A DNA stretch of 14,719 nucleotides from Verrucomicrobiota bacterium (GCA_019236035.1 JAFAJU010000255.1:1-14719), one strand, 5' to 3'. Positions 6,611-13,962 are shown, counted from the stretch's first letter. Notes: a model not told the origin generated them from the letters alone. Made by a program: numbers and translations.

Positions 6611-7248
6611 TGAGACAAATATTCGGTCTAACGATGCTCTTTCTGGCCTGGCTCGTTCCGATCGGGATCGGCGAGGCCACCGAAACGATTAACACGGATG
6701 TCGTTGCTAGTTTGGATCCGTACGGAGATGGATCGATGAAGATGACGTTCCATTTGTCGGCCAGCCAATGGGCGGTCTGGAAGCAACAGTTCGGGGACCA
6801 TCCAGACGTCCTTTGGCGAGACCTTAAACAAAAGTTTGCCAAGTACGCGCTCGAGAAATTCGATATTCAGAAAAACGAGGTCGAACGCACGGCAACAGCT
6901 GATATTGAAGCGCGGGCGTTTACTCGCGTTCGCGGTGATGGGACCCGTGGTATCGAAATCCCAAAGGAGTTCAGACTTGTCTCAAATAGCGGCCGTGAGT
7001 GGGTCTTCGACTTTACCACCCAAGAGTCGCCGTATTCGCCGATTCTCGCGCAGATGTCTCGAGTGATCTTGCCTGCGGATGCCACTAACGCACACATCGA
7101 ACAGCCGGGGACCGGATTCCAACAACTGGTTTACCAAATGCCGGATAATTCCTCCGGCAACGTCCTGTTCCTTTGGACGGGGATCAGTGCCATGGCCGGC
7201 GGGGTCATTCTTTGGATTTTGGGATTGATGTTTTCGAGGCCAGGGTAG
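6607..7248 (+). CDS. Exported, C-terminally membrane-anchored hypothetical protein
   Basis: The product is 213 aa. A signal-peptide-like N-terminus (MMRQIFGLTMLFLAWLVPIG, then likely cleavage near residues 23-26) is followed by an extracytoplasmic domain (about 27-178), and a C-terminal membrane segment at about 187-209 (LFLWTGISAMAGGVILWILG) ending FSRPG. I do not recognise the central domain. Its start overlaps the stop of the transglutaminase-like gene (ATGATGA at 6607), which strongly suggests translational coupling and a shared function at the membrane. The TAG stop (7246-7248) is the first three bases of a 111-bp composite repeat. Confidence 0.8.
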   Translation: MMRQIFGLTMLFLAWLVPIGIGEATETINTDVVASLDPYGDGSMKMTFHLSASQWAVWKQQFGDHPDVLWRDLKQKFAKYALEKFDIQKNEVERTATADIEARAFTRVRGDGTRGIEIPKEFRLVSNSGREWVFDFTTQESPYSPILAQMSRVILPADATNAHIEQPGTGFQQLVYQMPDNSSGNVLFLWTGISAMAGGVILWILGLMFSRPG

Positions 7249-7356
7249 CCTGCATCGCTCACAAATCTTCAGAGATTTGTGAGCGATGCAGGCTCAAGAG
7301 CTTTCTAGCCCGCAATGAGCTCGTCGATTCACCCAGCGCGTGATTTTTGCGGGCTA
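7246..7356. repeat. 111-bp composite palindromic element, A-B orientation
   Basis: A (7246-7294; near-perfect hairpin with loop TCAG), spacer CAAGAGCTTTC (7295-7305), then B in reverse (7306-7356; arms TAGCCCGCAA/TTGCGGGCTA). Its reverse complement matches 11797-11907 over all 111 bases with three mismatches. The outer TAG at 7246-7248 is the stop of the plus-strand gene, and the outer CTA at 7354-7356 is the stop of the minus-strand slipin gene. The whole convergent intergenic region is therefore the element, and both genes end inside it. Confidence 0.93.
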
Positions 7357-8148
7357 GCCCTCTTCCTTTTCCGCCGATGGGCTCTTGGCCTTTTTCAAGA
7401 ACGGCTCGAACAGATCGATCGGCACCGGCAAAAACGTGGTGGTGTTATGCTCGCTGGAAATCTCTTTCATAGTCTGCAGGAACCGGAGTTGAAGTGCGAT
7501 CGGTTGCTCGGAAATCATACTTGCCGCCTGCACCAGTTTTTCTGCCGCTTGAAATTCTCCTTCGGCATTGATGATTTTCGCACGTCGCTCTCGTTCCGTC
7601 TCGGCTTGACGAGCCATCGCTCTCTTCATGCCGTCCGGTAAAACAACGTCTTTCACTTCGACGGCCGTCACCTTTATTCCCCAAGGATCGGTCTGTCGAT
7701 CGATGATCTCCTGCAGAGTCAGATTGATCTTATCGCGCTGTGATAACAGTTCATCGAGCTCAGCCTGTCCAAGCACGCTGCGCAATGTGGTCTGAGAAAT
7801 CAACGAAGTCGCTTTCAGGTAATTTTCGACGCGAACGACTGCAGCCTCCGGATCGACCACGCGAAAGTAAACGACGGCGTCGACGGTGACGGGCACGTTA
7901 TCGCGCGTCATGACTTCCTGGCGCGCGACGTCTATCGTGACCACGCGCAGATCCATTTTAACCATGCGATCGACTATAGGAATCAGGAAAATTAATCCCG
8001 GCCCCTTGGTGCCGTGTAGCTTGCCGAGCCGGAAAATCACCCCGCGCTCGTACTCTCGCAGGACTCGAATTGCCTGTGGGAGAACGAGCGCGGCCAATAT
8101 GATGATCGGGACTAACCAGCCGAGCAATCTCGCGGATTCTTCAATCAT
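7354..8148 (-). CDS. Slipin/stomatin-like SPFH (Band 7) membrane protein
   Basis: The product is 264 aa, normal for bacterial slipins. An N-terminal hydrophobic hairpin or membrane segment (about 8-27) is followed by the SPFH core: IRVLREYERGVIFRLGKLHG, KGPGLIFLIPIVDRMVKMDL, TRDNVPVTVDAVVYFRV, and LRSVLGQAELDELLSQRDKI. A charged helical stretch (MARQAETERERRAKIINAEG) and tail PIDLFEPFLKK follow. Slipins form membrane-associated oligomers that scaffold microdomains. The gene lies 11 bases downstream of a NfeD protease gene; this pairing is the known STOPP-type operon, in which the NfeD protease can cleave the slipin partner. The GAGGAA ribosome binding site overlaps the nfeD stop codon, indicating coupled translation. 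The TAG stop is supplied by the composite repeat. Confidence 0.95.
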   Translation of the reverse strand: MIEESARLLGWLVPIIILAALVLPQAIRVLREYERGVIFRLGKLHGTKGPGLIFLIPIVDRMVKMDLRVVTIDVARQEVMTRDNVPVTVDAVVYFRVVDPEAAVVRVENYLKATSLISQTTLRSVLGQAELDELLSQRDKINLTLQEIIDRQTDPWGIKVTAVEVKDVVLPDGMKRAMARQAETERERRAKIINAEGEFQAAEKLVQAASMISEQPIALQLRFLQTMKEISSEHNTTTFLPVPIDLFEPFLKKAKSPSAEKEEG

Positions 8149-8155
8149 GAATCGG

Positions 8156-8161
8156 TTCCTC
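8156..8161 (-). promoter_or_regulatory. Ribosome binding site of the slipin gene, overlapping the nfeD stop
   Basis: On the minus strand the sequence TGAGGAACCGATTCATG places GAGGAA seven bases before the slipin ATG, with the TGA stop of nfeD sharing its first bases. This fixes the slipin start and supports translational coupling. Confidence 0.75.
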
Positions 8162-9443
8162 AGGTTTTTGGTATAACTTTCAGAGTCAGTCCTTCCATGG
8201 CGGTTATTTGGACGGCGTGGCCCTGGTCTATTGGTGTATCGCTTTTTGCGGTCCAGTATTCACCTTCTACGAAAACCTTTCCACCGCTCGAATCAATCGG
8301 CGTTAGGGCGCTAGCAATCTTTCCCAGCATAATCTCTCTGCCGACCTTGACGGGGAGCCGCTGCGCGCGGAGTCCTTTGCCAACAACGAAAATGAAGAAC
8401 GCCGCTGTGATAACCACGCTCGGGATGATGTATGCCAGTGAGAGACGAAAGAGAGGGTCGCGCCGATTGAATAGCATCAGCGAACCTATCAGGAACGCCA
8501 CAATTGCGCCGCCTGTTAGCACACCATGGGTGGGGGCGAACACGTCGATGACAAACAGCCCAACCGACAAGCCGATCAGGAGCAATCCGGCAACATTCAC
8601 CGGCAAGATCGCCGCCATGTATAGTGCGAGAACAAGAGCGATCGCACCGATGACCCCCGGGAGGATCGCGCCGGGCGTGGTCATCTCGCCGATCAGCCCG
8701 TAAATCGCAACCAGCATCAGGACGAACATAACCTCGGGCCTCCAAAGCATTTGAAAGACTTGCTCGGCGGCAGACATTTTAATTTCCACGACCTTGGCGC
8801 CGGCGGTCTTGAGCTGCTTGCCGTTCACCGTCCGGCCATCGAGTTGGGTCAGCAAATCATTGAGGTCCTTTGCGATAATTTCGATGACCTTCATTTCCCG
8901 GGCTTTTTCGGCGGTGATCGAGGCGCTTTCCCGGACGGCCGACTTCGCCCATTCAACATTTCGACTGCGCCGGCTCGCGATGGCCTCCATGTAACTGACC
9001 GCAAAATTCTCGAGCTTCTTGGCCATGGTCTCGTCAGGCTTCGATTCTGCAGCGCCGGGAGCTCCGCCCAGTGCGACCGGATGCGCGGCACCGATGGTAG
9101 TGGCAGGAGCCATTGCGGCGATGTCCGCCGAGAGTGTAATAAAACAGCCGGCGCTCGCGGCCGTTGCGCCCGTCGGCGCCACGTAAACGACAACGGGAAC
9201 CGGCGAAGTGAGCAATTTCTGGACGATCACGCGGGTGGAATCAAGCAAGCCGCCTGGCGTATTAAGTTGAATAATCAGGCACTGGGCACCCTGGGACTGC
9301 GCTTCATCCGTGCTGCGCGAAATATAAGTCGCCGTTGCTGGGCCAATTGCGCCGTCAATACTAATAAAACAGACTTTGTCCGCGCTAGCACTGGCCGTAA
9401 ATGCGGCCAACCACCACGCCACGAGTAAGCCCGAAAACCTCAT
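8160..9443 (-). CDS. NfeD-family membrane-bound ClpP-class serine protease
   Basis: The product is 427 aa, the long NfeD1b-type architecture. A signal peptide (1-21, ending ASASA) precedes a ClpP/SppA-like protease domain (about 22-225). The catalytic serine is Ser97 in GATAASAGCF, with NTPGGLLDST as the upstream oxyanion-type loop and Lys142 or Lys143 (MAKKLENF) as the probable dyad lysine. Residues about 236-355 hold several membrane segments (FVLMLVAIYGLIGEMTTPGA onward). The C-terminal OB-fold NfeD domain (about 370-427; LGKIASALTPI, VFVEGEYWTAKS, VQITAMEGLTLKV) ends the protein. Such proteases cleave the C-terminus of the cognate slipin, encoded immediately downstream here. The start at 9443 has only a weak AAAGAAA upstream. 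It diverges from the pentapeptide-repeat gene across 80 bases. Confidence 0.95.
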   Translation of the reverse strand: MRFSGLLVAWWLAAFTASASADKVCFISIDGAIGPATATYISRSTDEAQSQGAQCLIIQLNTPGGLLDSTRVIVQKLLTSPVPVVVYVAPTGATAASAGCFITLSADIAAMAPATTIGAAHPVALGGAPGAAESKPDETMAKKLENFAVSYMEAIASRRSRNVEWAKSAVRESASITAEKAREMKVIEIIAKDLNDLLTQLDGRTVNGKQLKTAGAKVVEIKMSAAEQVFQMLWRPEVMFVLMLVAIYGLIGEMTTPGAILPGVIGAIALVLALYMAAILPVNVAGLLLIGLSVGLFVIDVFAPTHGVLTGGAIVAFLIGSLMLFNRRDPLFRLSLAYIIPSVVITAAFFIFVVGKGLRAQRLPVKVGREIMLGKIASALTPIDSSGGKVFVEGEYWTAKSDTPIDQGHAVQITAMEGLTLKVIPKT

Positions 9444-9523
9444 TTTCTTTGAAAGCTACCACTCTCTAGAAATGTTGCTGCGGAATTTGTAGCCGACCTC
9501 GGTTTCGGGATCGGACGAAAAAG
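9444..9523. promoter_or_regulatory. Divergent intergenic region between nfeD and the pentapeptide-repeat gene
   Basis: Eighty bases separate the two divergent starts. I see no convincing promoter pair or operator. If the pentapeptide gene starts at the later ATG (9566), the regulatory region extends by 42 bases. Confidence 0.35.
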
Positions 9524-10339
9524 GTGGGGCTTTCGCTCGTCGCGTATTTCGTACAAACTTCCGAAATGGTTATTCACACCGAGCGAAAGCGCCCTGCGGC
9601 GTGGTCACACTATCAGGCGCAGGCGAAGAACCCTGCGCTCGTGCCGTTTCAATGGATTGAATGGTTCTTCCGATGGCTGGCCTACTGGCTGAGTGGGTGG
9701 GCTCTTCTCGAAGTGCTCGAATATGTCGGGACGCTTTCTATTTTGGTCGCGGTAATTTCCTATTTTGCCGAAAGCGGGGATCGCACAAAACAGAAGCATT
9801 ACCAGGCCTGGCAGGTGATCAACACGGCACAAGGCAAAGGCGGTAACGGAGGCAGAATCGATGCATTGGAGGAGTTAAACAATGACGGGATCGCGTTGGT
9901 GGGCGTCGATCTCAGCGACGCGTTCCTTCAAGGTATCAGGCTCGATGGCGCGGATTTGGTTCGTTCCAATTTTAGTACAGCTGATGTCAGGGGAGGAAGC
10001 TTTGTCGGCGCGCGGATGGAGTATGCCAATCTGGCCTCAGGAAATTTCCGAAATGGCAGTTTTCAGAATGCCAACTTGCGAAACGCCACGCTGCAGGATG
10101 CTGATTTGCAAGGTGCGAATTTGAGCAACACGGACTTCCAGGGAGCAGACTTGAGCAGGGCAGACCTGCGCAACGCTGACCTCCGCAACGTCAAATGGGC
10201 CGAGATTGCCGACCTGAAGTTGGCGAACATATTTGGCGTGAAGAACGCGCCGCCAGATTTTAGTCCTTGGGCGAAACAAAAAGGCGCGGTTGAGATTGAG
10301 GCTGACGCCGAGTGGTCGAAGTTGGTTGCGCCGCAATGA
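9524..10339 (+). CDS. Membrane-anchored pentapeptide-repeat protein
   Basis: The product is 271 aa from a GTG start at 9524; an in-frame ATG at 9566 (codon 15) is an alternative, and neither has a strong ribosome binding site. Hydrophobic segments lie at about 45-81 (WFFRWLAYWLSGW and TLSILVAVISYF). A polar connector leads to pentapeptide repeats of A(D/N)LXX type from about 123 to 240: LDGADLVRSNF, GARMEYANLASGNF, QNANLRNATLQDADLQGANL, QGADLSRADLRNADL. The repeats would fold as a right-handed quadrilateral beta-helix, here probably cytoplasmic. The stop overlaps the MFS gene by ATGA, so the two are very likely co-translated. Its role is unknown; a scaffold or sensor for the transporter is one inference. 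Resemblance to gyrase-protecting Qnr/MfpA proteins is only at the repeat level. Confidence 0.88.
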   Translation: MGLSLVAYFVQTSEMVIHTERKRPAAWSHYQAQAKNPALVPFQWIEWFFRWLAYWLSGWALLEVLEYVGTLSILVAVISYFAESGDRTKQKHYQAWQVINTAQGKGGNGGRIDALEELNNDGIALVGVDLSDAFLQGIRLDGADLVRSNFSTADVRGGSFVGARMEYANLASGNFRNGSFQNANLRNATLQDADLQGANLSNTDFQGADLSRADLRNADLRNVKWAEIADLKLANIFGVKNAPPDFSPWAKQKGAVEIEADAEWSKLVAPQ

Positions 10340-11799
10340 AAGAGCGGGCCATGACTTTCCCTGATTCGTCCGCTCTCGATGAGGCTGGCAAACGCAGTAT
10401 CATCGCCGGGGTGCTCCTCGCCATGTTACTGGCGGCCCTCGACCAGACAATTGTGTCGCCCGCCCTACCAACCATCGGCACGAAGTTGGGTGATTTTCGT
10501 TATCTTCCCTGGGTGATTACCGGCTATCTCTTGACCGCCACAGCCGTCACGCCACTCTACGGGAAGTTGGCGGATATTTACGGGCGCCGACTGGTTATCT
10601 TTTCGAGTATCGGAATCTTTTTAGTCGGATCGGTGGTCTGTGCAATAGCTCCAAGCATGATCTTTCTGGTTCTTGGACGCGGTGTTCAGGGGATTGGCGG
10701 AGGAGGATTAATTGCTCTAGCGATGACCGTGATCGGCGACATCGTACCCCCGCGAGAACGGGGACTGTACCAGGGATACATCTCCGGCGTTTGGGCCACA
10801 GCCAGTCTGGCCGGACCAATCCTTGGCGGTTTTTTCTCCGAACATCTGCATTGGTCCATGATCTTCTGGATCAATCTACCGCTTGGGTTCTTTGCGATCT
10901 GGATGATAAGCGATCCGCTCAAGCGGTTGCCTCATTTGAATCGACAGCACCGGCTTGATCTGTTCGGCTCGGTGCTGATCGTTGGGGCAACTACCCTGTT
11001 ACTCTTAGTGCTCACTTGGGGCGGCTCGCGGTTTGCCTGGACCTCCGCTCAGATTCTTGGACTGAGCTGCGGTTCCCTGATCCTATGGATGTTGTTCGCA
11101 ATTCGTCTCCTCACCTGCGCAGAGCCGCTCTTGCCGTTGGAGGTGCTCAAAAACTCCGTCGTGCGCGCCGCGACAATGAGCATATTTTTTGCAATGGCCG
11201 CTTTCCTTGGCCTGTCGGTGTATCTGCCAATTTTCTTTGAGCGAGTCTTGCGGCTGAGCTCGAGCCAGGCGGGGCTCAGCTTGGTACCAATGATGATCGC
11301 CACTGTTGTGGGCGCTGCGATTTCCGGGCGAATGTCCGTCGCAGTTGAACACTATAAACGGATTGCGCTCATCGGCCTGCTGGGCGCACTAGTGAGCCTC
11401 TTGATTTTGGTTGGTTCCGTTTCAGGAATTTCATACTTGCCGTTCGAGTTTCTCCTTGTGATCACGGGTTTTGGCATCGGTACCCTGTTTCCAATTGCCA
11501 CAGTCTCGGTCCAAAACGCGGTTGAACTTCGGAATCTCGGGGTGGCTACGGGTGTGCTCACGTTTCTACGATCCCTAGGCAGTGCGATCGGGGTCGCGGT
11601 GCTCGGTGCGGTCGTTTTCGGTGCAGGCAGAACCATGGCGTCCGAACCGATGAAATCGGCCGAAGCCGGATTAGCTTCGCAGAGCGACTTTGGTCAGGCA
11701 TTTGTTTACGTGTTCCTCGTGGCCGCCATCGGTCTTGGTGTGTCGCTCGGCTGCCTCTTTGCGATGGAAGAACGTCCGCTTAGAAGGACTAGCGACTAG
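10336..11799 (+). CDS. MFS transporter, DHA2 (EmrB/QacA-type) drug:H+ antiporter family
   Basis: From ATG 10336 the product is 487 aa, matching the 14-TM DHA2 family. Motifs: LDQTIVSPALPTI (35-47, motif D1 in TM1), GKLADIYGRR (76-85, motif A), LGRGVQGIGGGG (113-124, TM4 region), and HWSMIFWINLPLG (172-184) at the TM6 start. Further segments include FLGLSVYLPIFFERVLRLS and a late LGVATGVLTFLRSLGSAIG. Family members export lipophilic cations, drugs or siderophores across the inner membrane using the proton gradient; the substrate cannot be read from sequence. The start at 10336 overlaps the stop of the pentapeptide-repeat gene (ATGA). A second ATG at 10351, with AAAGAG upstream, is also possible. 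The TAG stop is the first three bases of the 111-bp composite repeat. Confidence 0.93.
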   Translation: MKERAMTFPDSSALDEAGKRSIIAGVLLAMLLAALDQTIVSPALPTIGTKLGDFRYLPWVITGYLLTATAVTPLYGKLADIYGRRLVIFSSIGIFLVGSVVCAIAPSMIFLVLGRGVQGIGGGGLIALAMTVIGDIVPPRERGLYQGYISGVWATASLAGPILGGFFSEHLHWSMIFWINLPLGFFAIWMISDPLKRLPHLNRQHRLDLFGSVLIVGATTLLLLVLTWGGSRFAWTSAQILGLSCGSLILWMLFAIRLLTCAEPLLPLEVLKNSVVRAATMSIFFAMAAFLGLSVYLPIFFERVLRLSSSQAGLSLVPMMIATVVGAAISGRMSVAVEHYKRIALIGLLGALVSLLILVGSVSGISYLPFEFLLVITGFGIGTLFPIATVSVQNAVELRNLGVATGVLTFLRSLGSAIGVAVLGAVVFGAGRTMASEPMKSAEAGLASQSDFGQAFVYVFLVAAIGLGVSLGCLFAMEERPLRRTSD

Positions 11800-11907
11800 C
11801 CCGCAAAAATCACGCGCTGGGAAAATCGACGAGCTCATTGCGGGCTAGAAAGCTCTTGAGCCTGCATCGCTCACAAATCTCTAAAGATTTGTGAGCGATG
11901 CAGGCTA
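11797..11907. repeat. 111-bp composite palindromic element, B-A orientation
   Basis: B (11797-11847; arms TAGCCCGCAA/TTGCGGGCTA), spacer GAAAGCTCTTG (11848-11858), then A (11859-11907; 21-bp perfect hairpin with loop CTAA). It is the inverted counterpart of 7246-7356, with three mismatches: two in the B loop and one in the A loop. The outer TAG (11797-11799) is the stop of the MFS gene and the outer CTA (11905-11907) is the stop of the 157-aa minus-strand gene, so the element makes up the entire convergent junction. Confidence 0.93.
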
Positions 11908-12378
11908 GCCGCTCGCACTGGCCCCTAATAGAAAGTCCAACAGTTTTCCAAATTCCGTTTTAAGGTCCTGGATTGTAGTTGGAGATGGGGGCTTACCCTT
12001 TGCTTGCTCGACCAGGTCCGTGATGCGGAACGGGTCGATTGGCGTATCGAGAAAAGCCGGGTGCTTCTTGGAACGCCTGAACCAGTATTTTGCGTTCCAA
12101 AAGTCGCCCTCGACCCGATGAATCATGCCATGAATGTAAGCCGGATCGGACCCCGACATTGCTTGAACAATGGAGTGGGAACGCTCAAAACCGCCGGCCT
12201 GCAACAATAACAGGCTGCGAATGCAATCGACGCGTGGCCCGCGGCTGTTTGCCAGGGCGAGATCACTCACGCTGGTTAATTCTCCAACGAGTTCATGTTG
12301 GATCTCCGGGTGTGACAATGAGACTCGCGGTGTCTGAAGTTTCGCGAGAAACTGTTCGAGAAAGGCTGAGTGAGTCAT
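11905..12378 (-). CDS. Conserved-type hypothetical protein, 157 aa
   Basis: The frame is open from 12504, but that extension overlaps the 3' end of the phosphate-transporter gene, so I take the internal ATG at 12378-12376 (MTHSAFLEQFLAKL), 32 bases after the transporter stop. An AGGA lies rather far (about 14 bases) upstream. The protein is soluble and mostly helical. Its best-marked region is about residues 70-120 (SLLLLQAGGFERSHSIVQ, then YIHGMIHRVEGDFWNAKYWF, RRSKKHP). The H-R-x-E-G-D-x-x-N-A-x-Y-W-x-R-R pattern reminds me of a conserved protein family of unknown function; I cannot name it securely. It is probably co-transcribed with the transporter. Its TAG stop is supplied by the composite repeat. 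Confidence 0.75.
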   Translation of the reverse strand: MTHSAFLEQFLAKLQTPRVSLSHPEIQHELVGELTSVSDLALANSRGPRVDCIRSLLLLQAGGFERSHSIVQAMSGSDPAYIHGMIHRVEGDFWNAKYWFRRSKKHPAFLDTPIDPFRITDLVEQAKGKPPSPTTIQDLKTEFGKLLDFLLGASASG

Positions 12379-12410
12379 CGAAGCTAATTCAATTCCTGAC
12401 GGTCTCCATG

Positions 12411-13898
12411 TCACGCCATGTGGAGAACGTTTATCACAATATACAGGGCCCCGGAAAAGGTCGCTGCTCCAATAAAAACGCAAGCCGGCAGCGTCAAGAC
12501 CCATGCCAGCACGATATTTCGAAGTGTTTTTGCCTGCAGCCCCGATCTATTCGCCGCCATGGTGCCGGCAATCCCTGAAGATAAGACGTGCGTCGTACTG
12601 ACGGGTAGCCCGAATGAGTCAGCCGCCATGATCGTCCCCATGGCGACGAGCTCGGCCGAAGCCCCTTGCGCGTATGTCAGATGCGACTTACCAATCTTTT
12701 CTCCAACTGTCACGACGATCCGTTTCCAACCAATCATTGTCCCGCAGCCCAGTGCAATCGCGACAGCGAACTTTACCCAGACCGGGATGAACTGTGTCAT
12801 CGGCCGGAGCTTAGAGCGAAACTGCATCAGAGCGGCCCGCTGCTCCGGGTCGGTCAGCTTGCCGAGCCTGTTCAGTTTGTTGATGGATTCAGAGACCAGG
12901 TAAATCTCGCTGCGGAGTTGAGAACGCTCCTCCTTTGGGACGTCGGCAAAGCTGTTTTTGCCGTTCAGGCGATTCACAATAGCGCGATCCTTGGCGGCGA
13001 GCGCCGGGAAGATATCGTCATTGAAGCTCCCGCTCGTTTTCAAAAAAGCCGAGAGCACGTCGGCGGCAGCTTTATCTTCGATGCTCCTCCCGTTACCGGC
13101 CAAGTCGAGCATAGCCATGGTCTTGCGGGCATCGAGCTCGAGGTCTGCGACACTTTTCGGATCTGCATCGAGGTTCAATGCGAAAACTGCGGGAATAATT
13201 CCAATCAGAATCAACATGATAAGTCCCATTCCCTTTTGCCCGTCATTCGACCCGTGCGCGAAACTGACGCCGGTGCAAGTCAGCATCAGGATGCCGCGGA
13301 TCCACCAAGGCGGCGGTTTCACCGAATCGGGTGGTCGATACAACTCTGGTCGACGAATCAGAAATTTGAGCAGCAGCAACAAGATCGCTGAGCAAACGAA
13401 GCCCACGATTGGAGAGACGATCAAAGAGCTGAACACCTCTGAAGCCTTGGACCAGTTTACACCTTCGCCGAACACATGGCCAGAAACCATCGAGTTGGCC
13501 AGTCCGACCCCCATAATCGAGCCAATCAAAGTATGGGAACTGGAAGCCGGCAGACCTAGATACCAGGTCCCAACGTTCCATATGATCGCGGAGATCAGCA
13601 AGGCAAAAACCATGGCGAATCCCGCGCCCGAGCCGACGTTTAGCACTAACTCGACAGGCAGGAGTGCGACTACTCCGAACGCGACCGCTCCGCTCGAGGT
13701 TAGTACCCCGATCAGGTTCCACAAACCTGACCAGATCACGGCGATCCAGGGCCTGAGGCTGTGAGTGTAAATCACCGTCGCAACCGCATTCGCCGTGTCA
13801 TGAAAGCCGTTGACGAATTCGAAGCTGAGTGCCATTAGCAATGCAAGTAACAGAAACAGCGCCGTACCGATACCGAGGGTTTCGCCAAAGAGTTCCAT
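12411..13898 (-). CDS. pit: Inorganic phosphate transporter, PiT family
   Basis: The product is 495 aa, close to PitA-type transporters. Both inverted PiT signature repeats are present: GFHDTANAVATVIYT (31-45) with SSSHTLIGS (119-127) in the N-terminal half, and SFAHGSNDGQKGMGLI (212-227) with VSTTHVLSSGIAGTM (433-447) in the C-terminal half. About ten membrane segments flank a hydrophilic central region (about 243-370) rich in charged residues, as in long PiT proteins. The family carries metal-phosphate with protons or sodium across the inner membrane. The ATG at 13898 has no obvious ribosome binding site. A Pho-box-like direct repeat lies about 65 bases upstream, suggesting control by phosphate limitation. 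A 157-aa gene follows after 32 bases. Confidence 0.95.
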   Translation of the reverse strand: MELFGETLGIGTALFLLLALLMALSFEFVNGFHDTANAVATVIYTHSLRPWIAVIWSGLWNLIGVLTSSGAVAFGVVALLPVELVLNVGSGAGFAMVFALLISAIIWNVGTWYLGLPASSSHTLIGSIMGVGLANSMVSGHVFGEGVNWSKASEVFSSLIVSPIVGFVCSAILLLLLKFLIRRPELYRPPDSVKPPPWWIRGILMLTCTGVSFAHGSNDGQKGMGLIMLILIGIIPAVFALNLDADPKSVADLELDARKTMAMLDLAGNGRSIEDKAAADVLSAFLKTSGSFNDDIFPALAAKDRAIVNRLNGKNSFADVPKEERSQLRSEIYLVSESINKLNRLGKLTDPEQRAALMQFRSKLRPMTQFIPVWVKFAVAIALGCGTMIGWKRIVVTVGEKIGKSHLTYAQGASAELVAMGTIMAADSFGLPVSTTHVLSSGIAGTMAANRSGLQAKTLRNIVLAWVLTLPACVFIGAATFSGALYIVINVLHMA

Positions 13899-13962
13899 AT
13901 TGGGTTTACGTTTTCTGTTCTCGGAAAAGATCAGTTGCCGAAAGTCTAGACAATCAAAGCTA

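Noticed and set aside
10312..10335. Earlier MFS start at 10312
   Set aside because: It would add residues with no homology-like features deep inside the pentapeptide gene; ATG at 10336 gives the common ATGA overlap.
1863..11907. CRISPR array
   Set aside because: The repeated palindromes are kilobases apart, separated by genes, and show no regular spacer units.
12379..12504. N-terminal extension of the 157-aa minus-strand gene to 12504
   Set aside because: It would overlap the end of the phosphate-transporter gene by 94 bases in another frame; the internal ATG leaves a normal 32-base gap.
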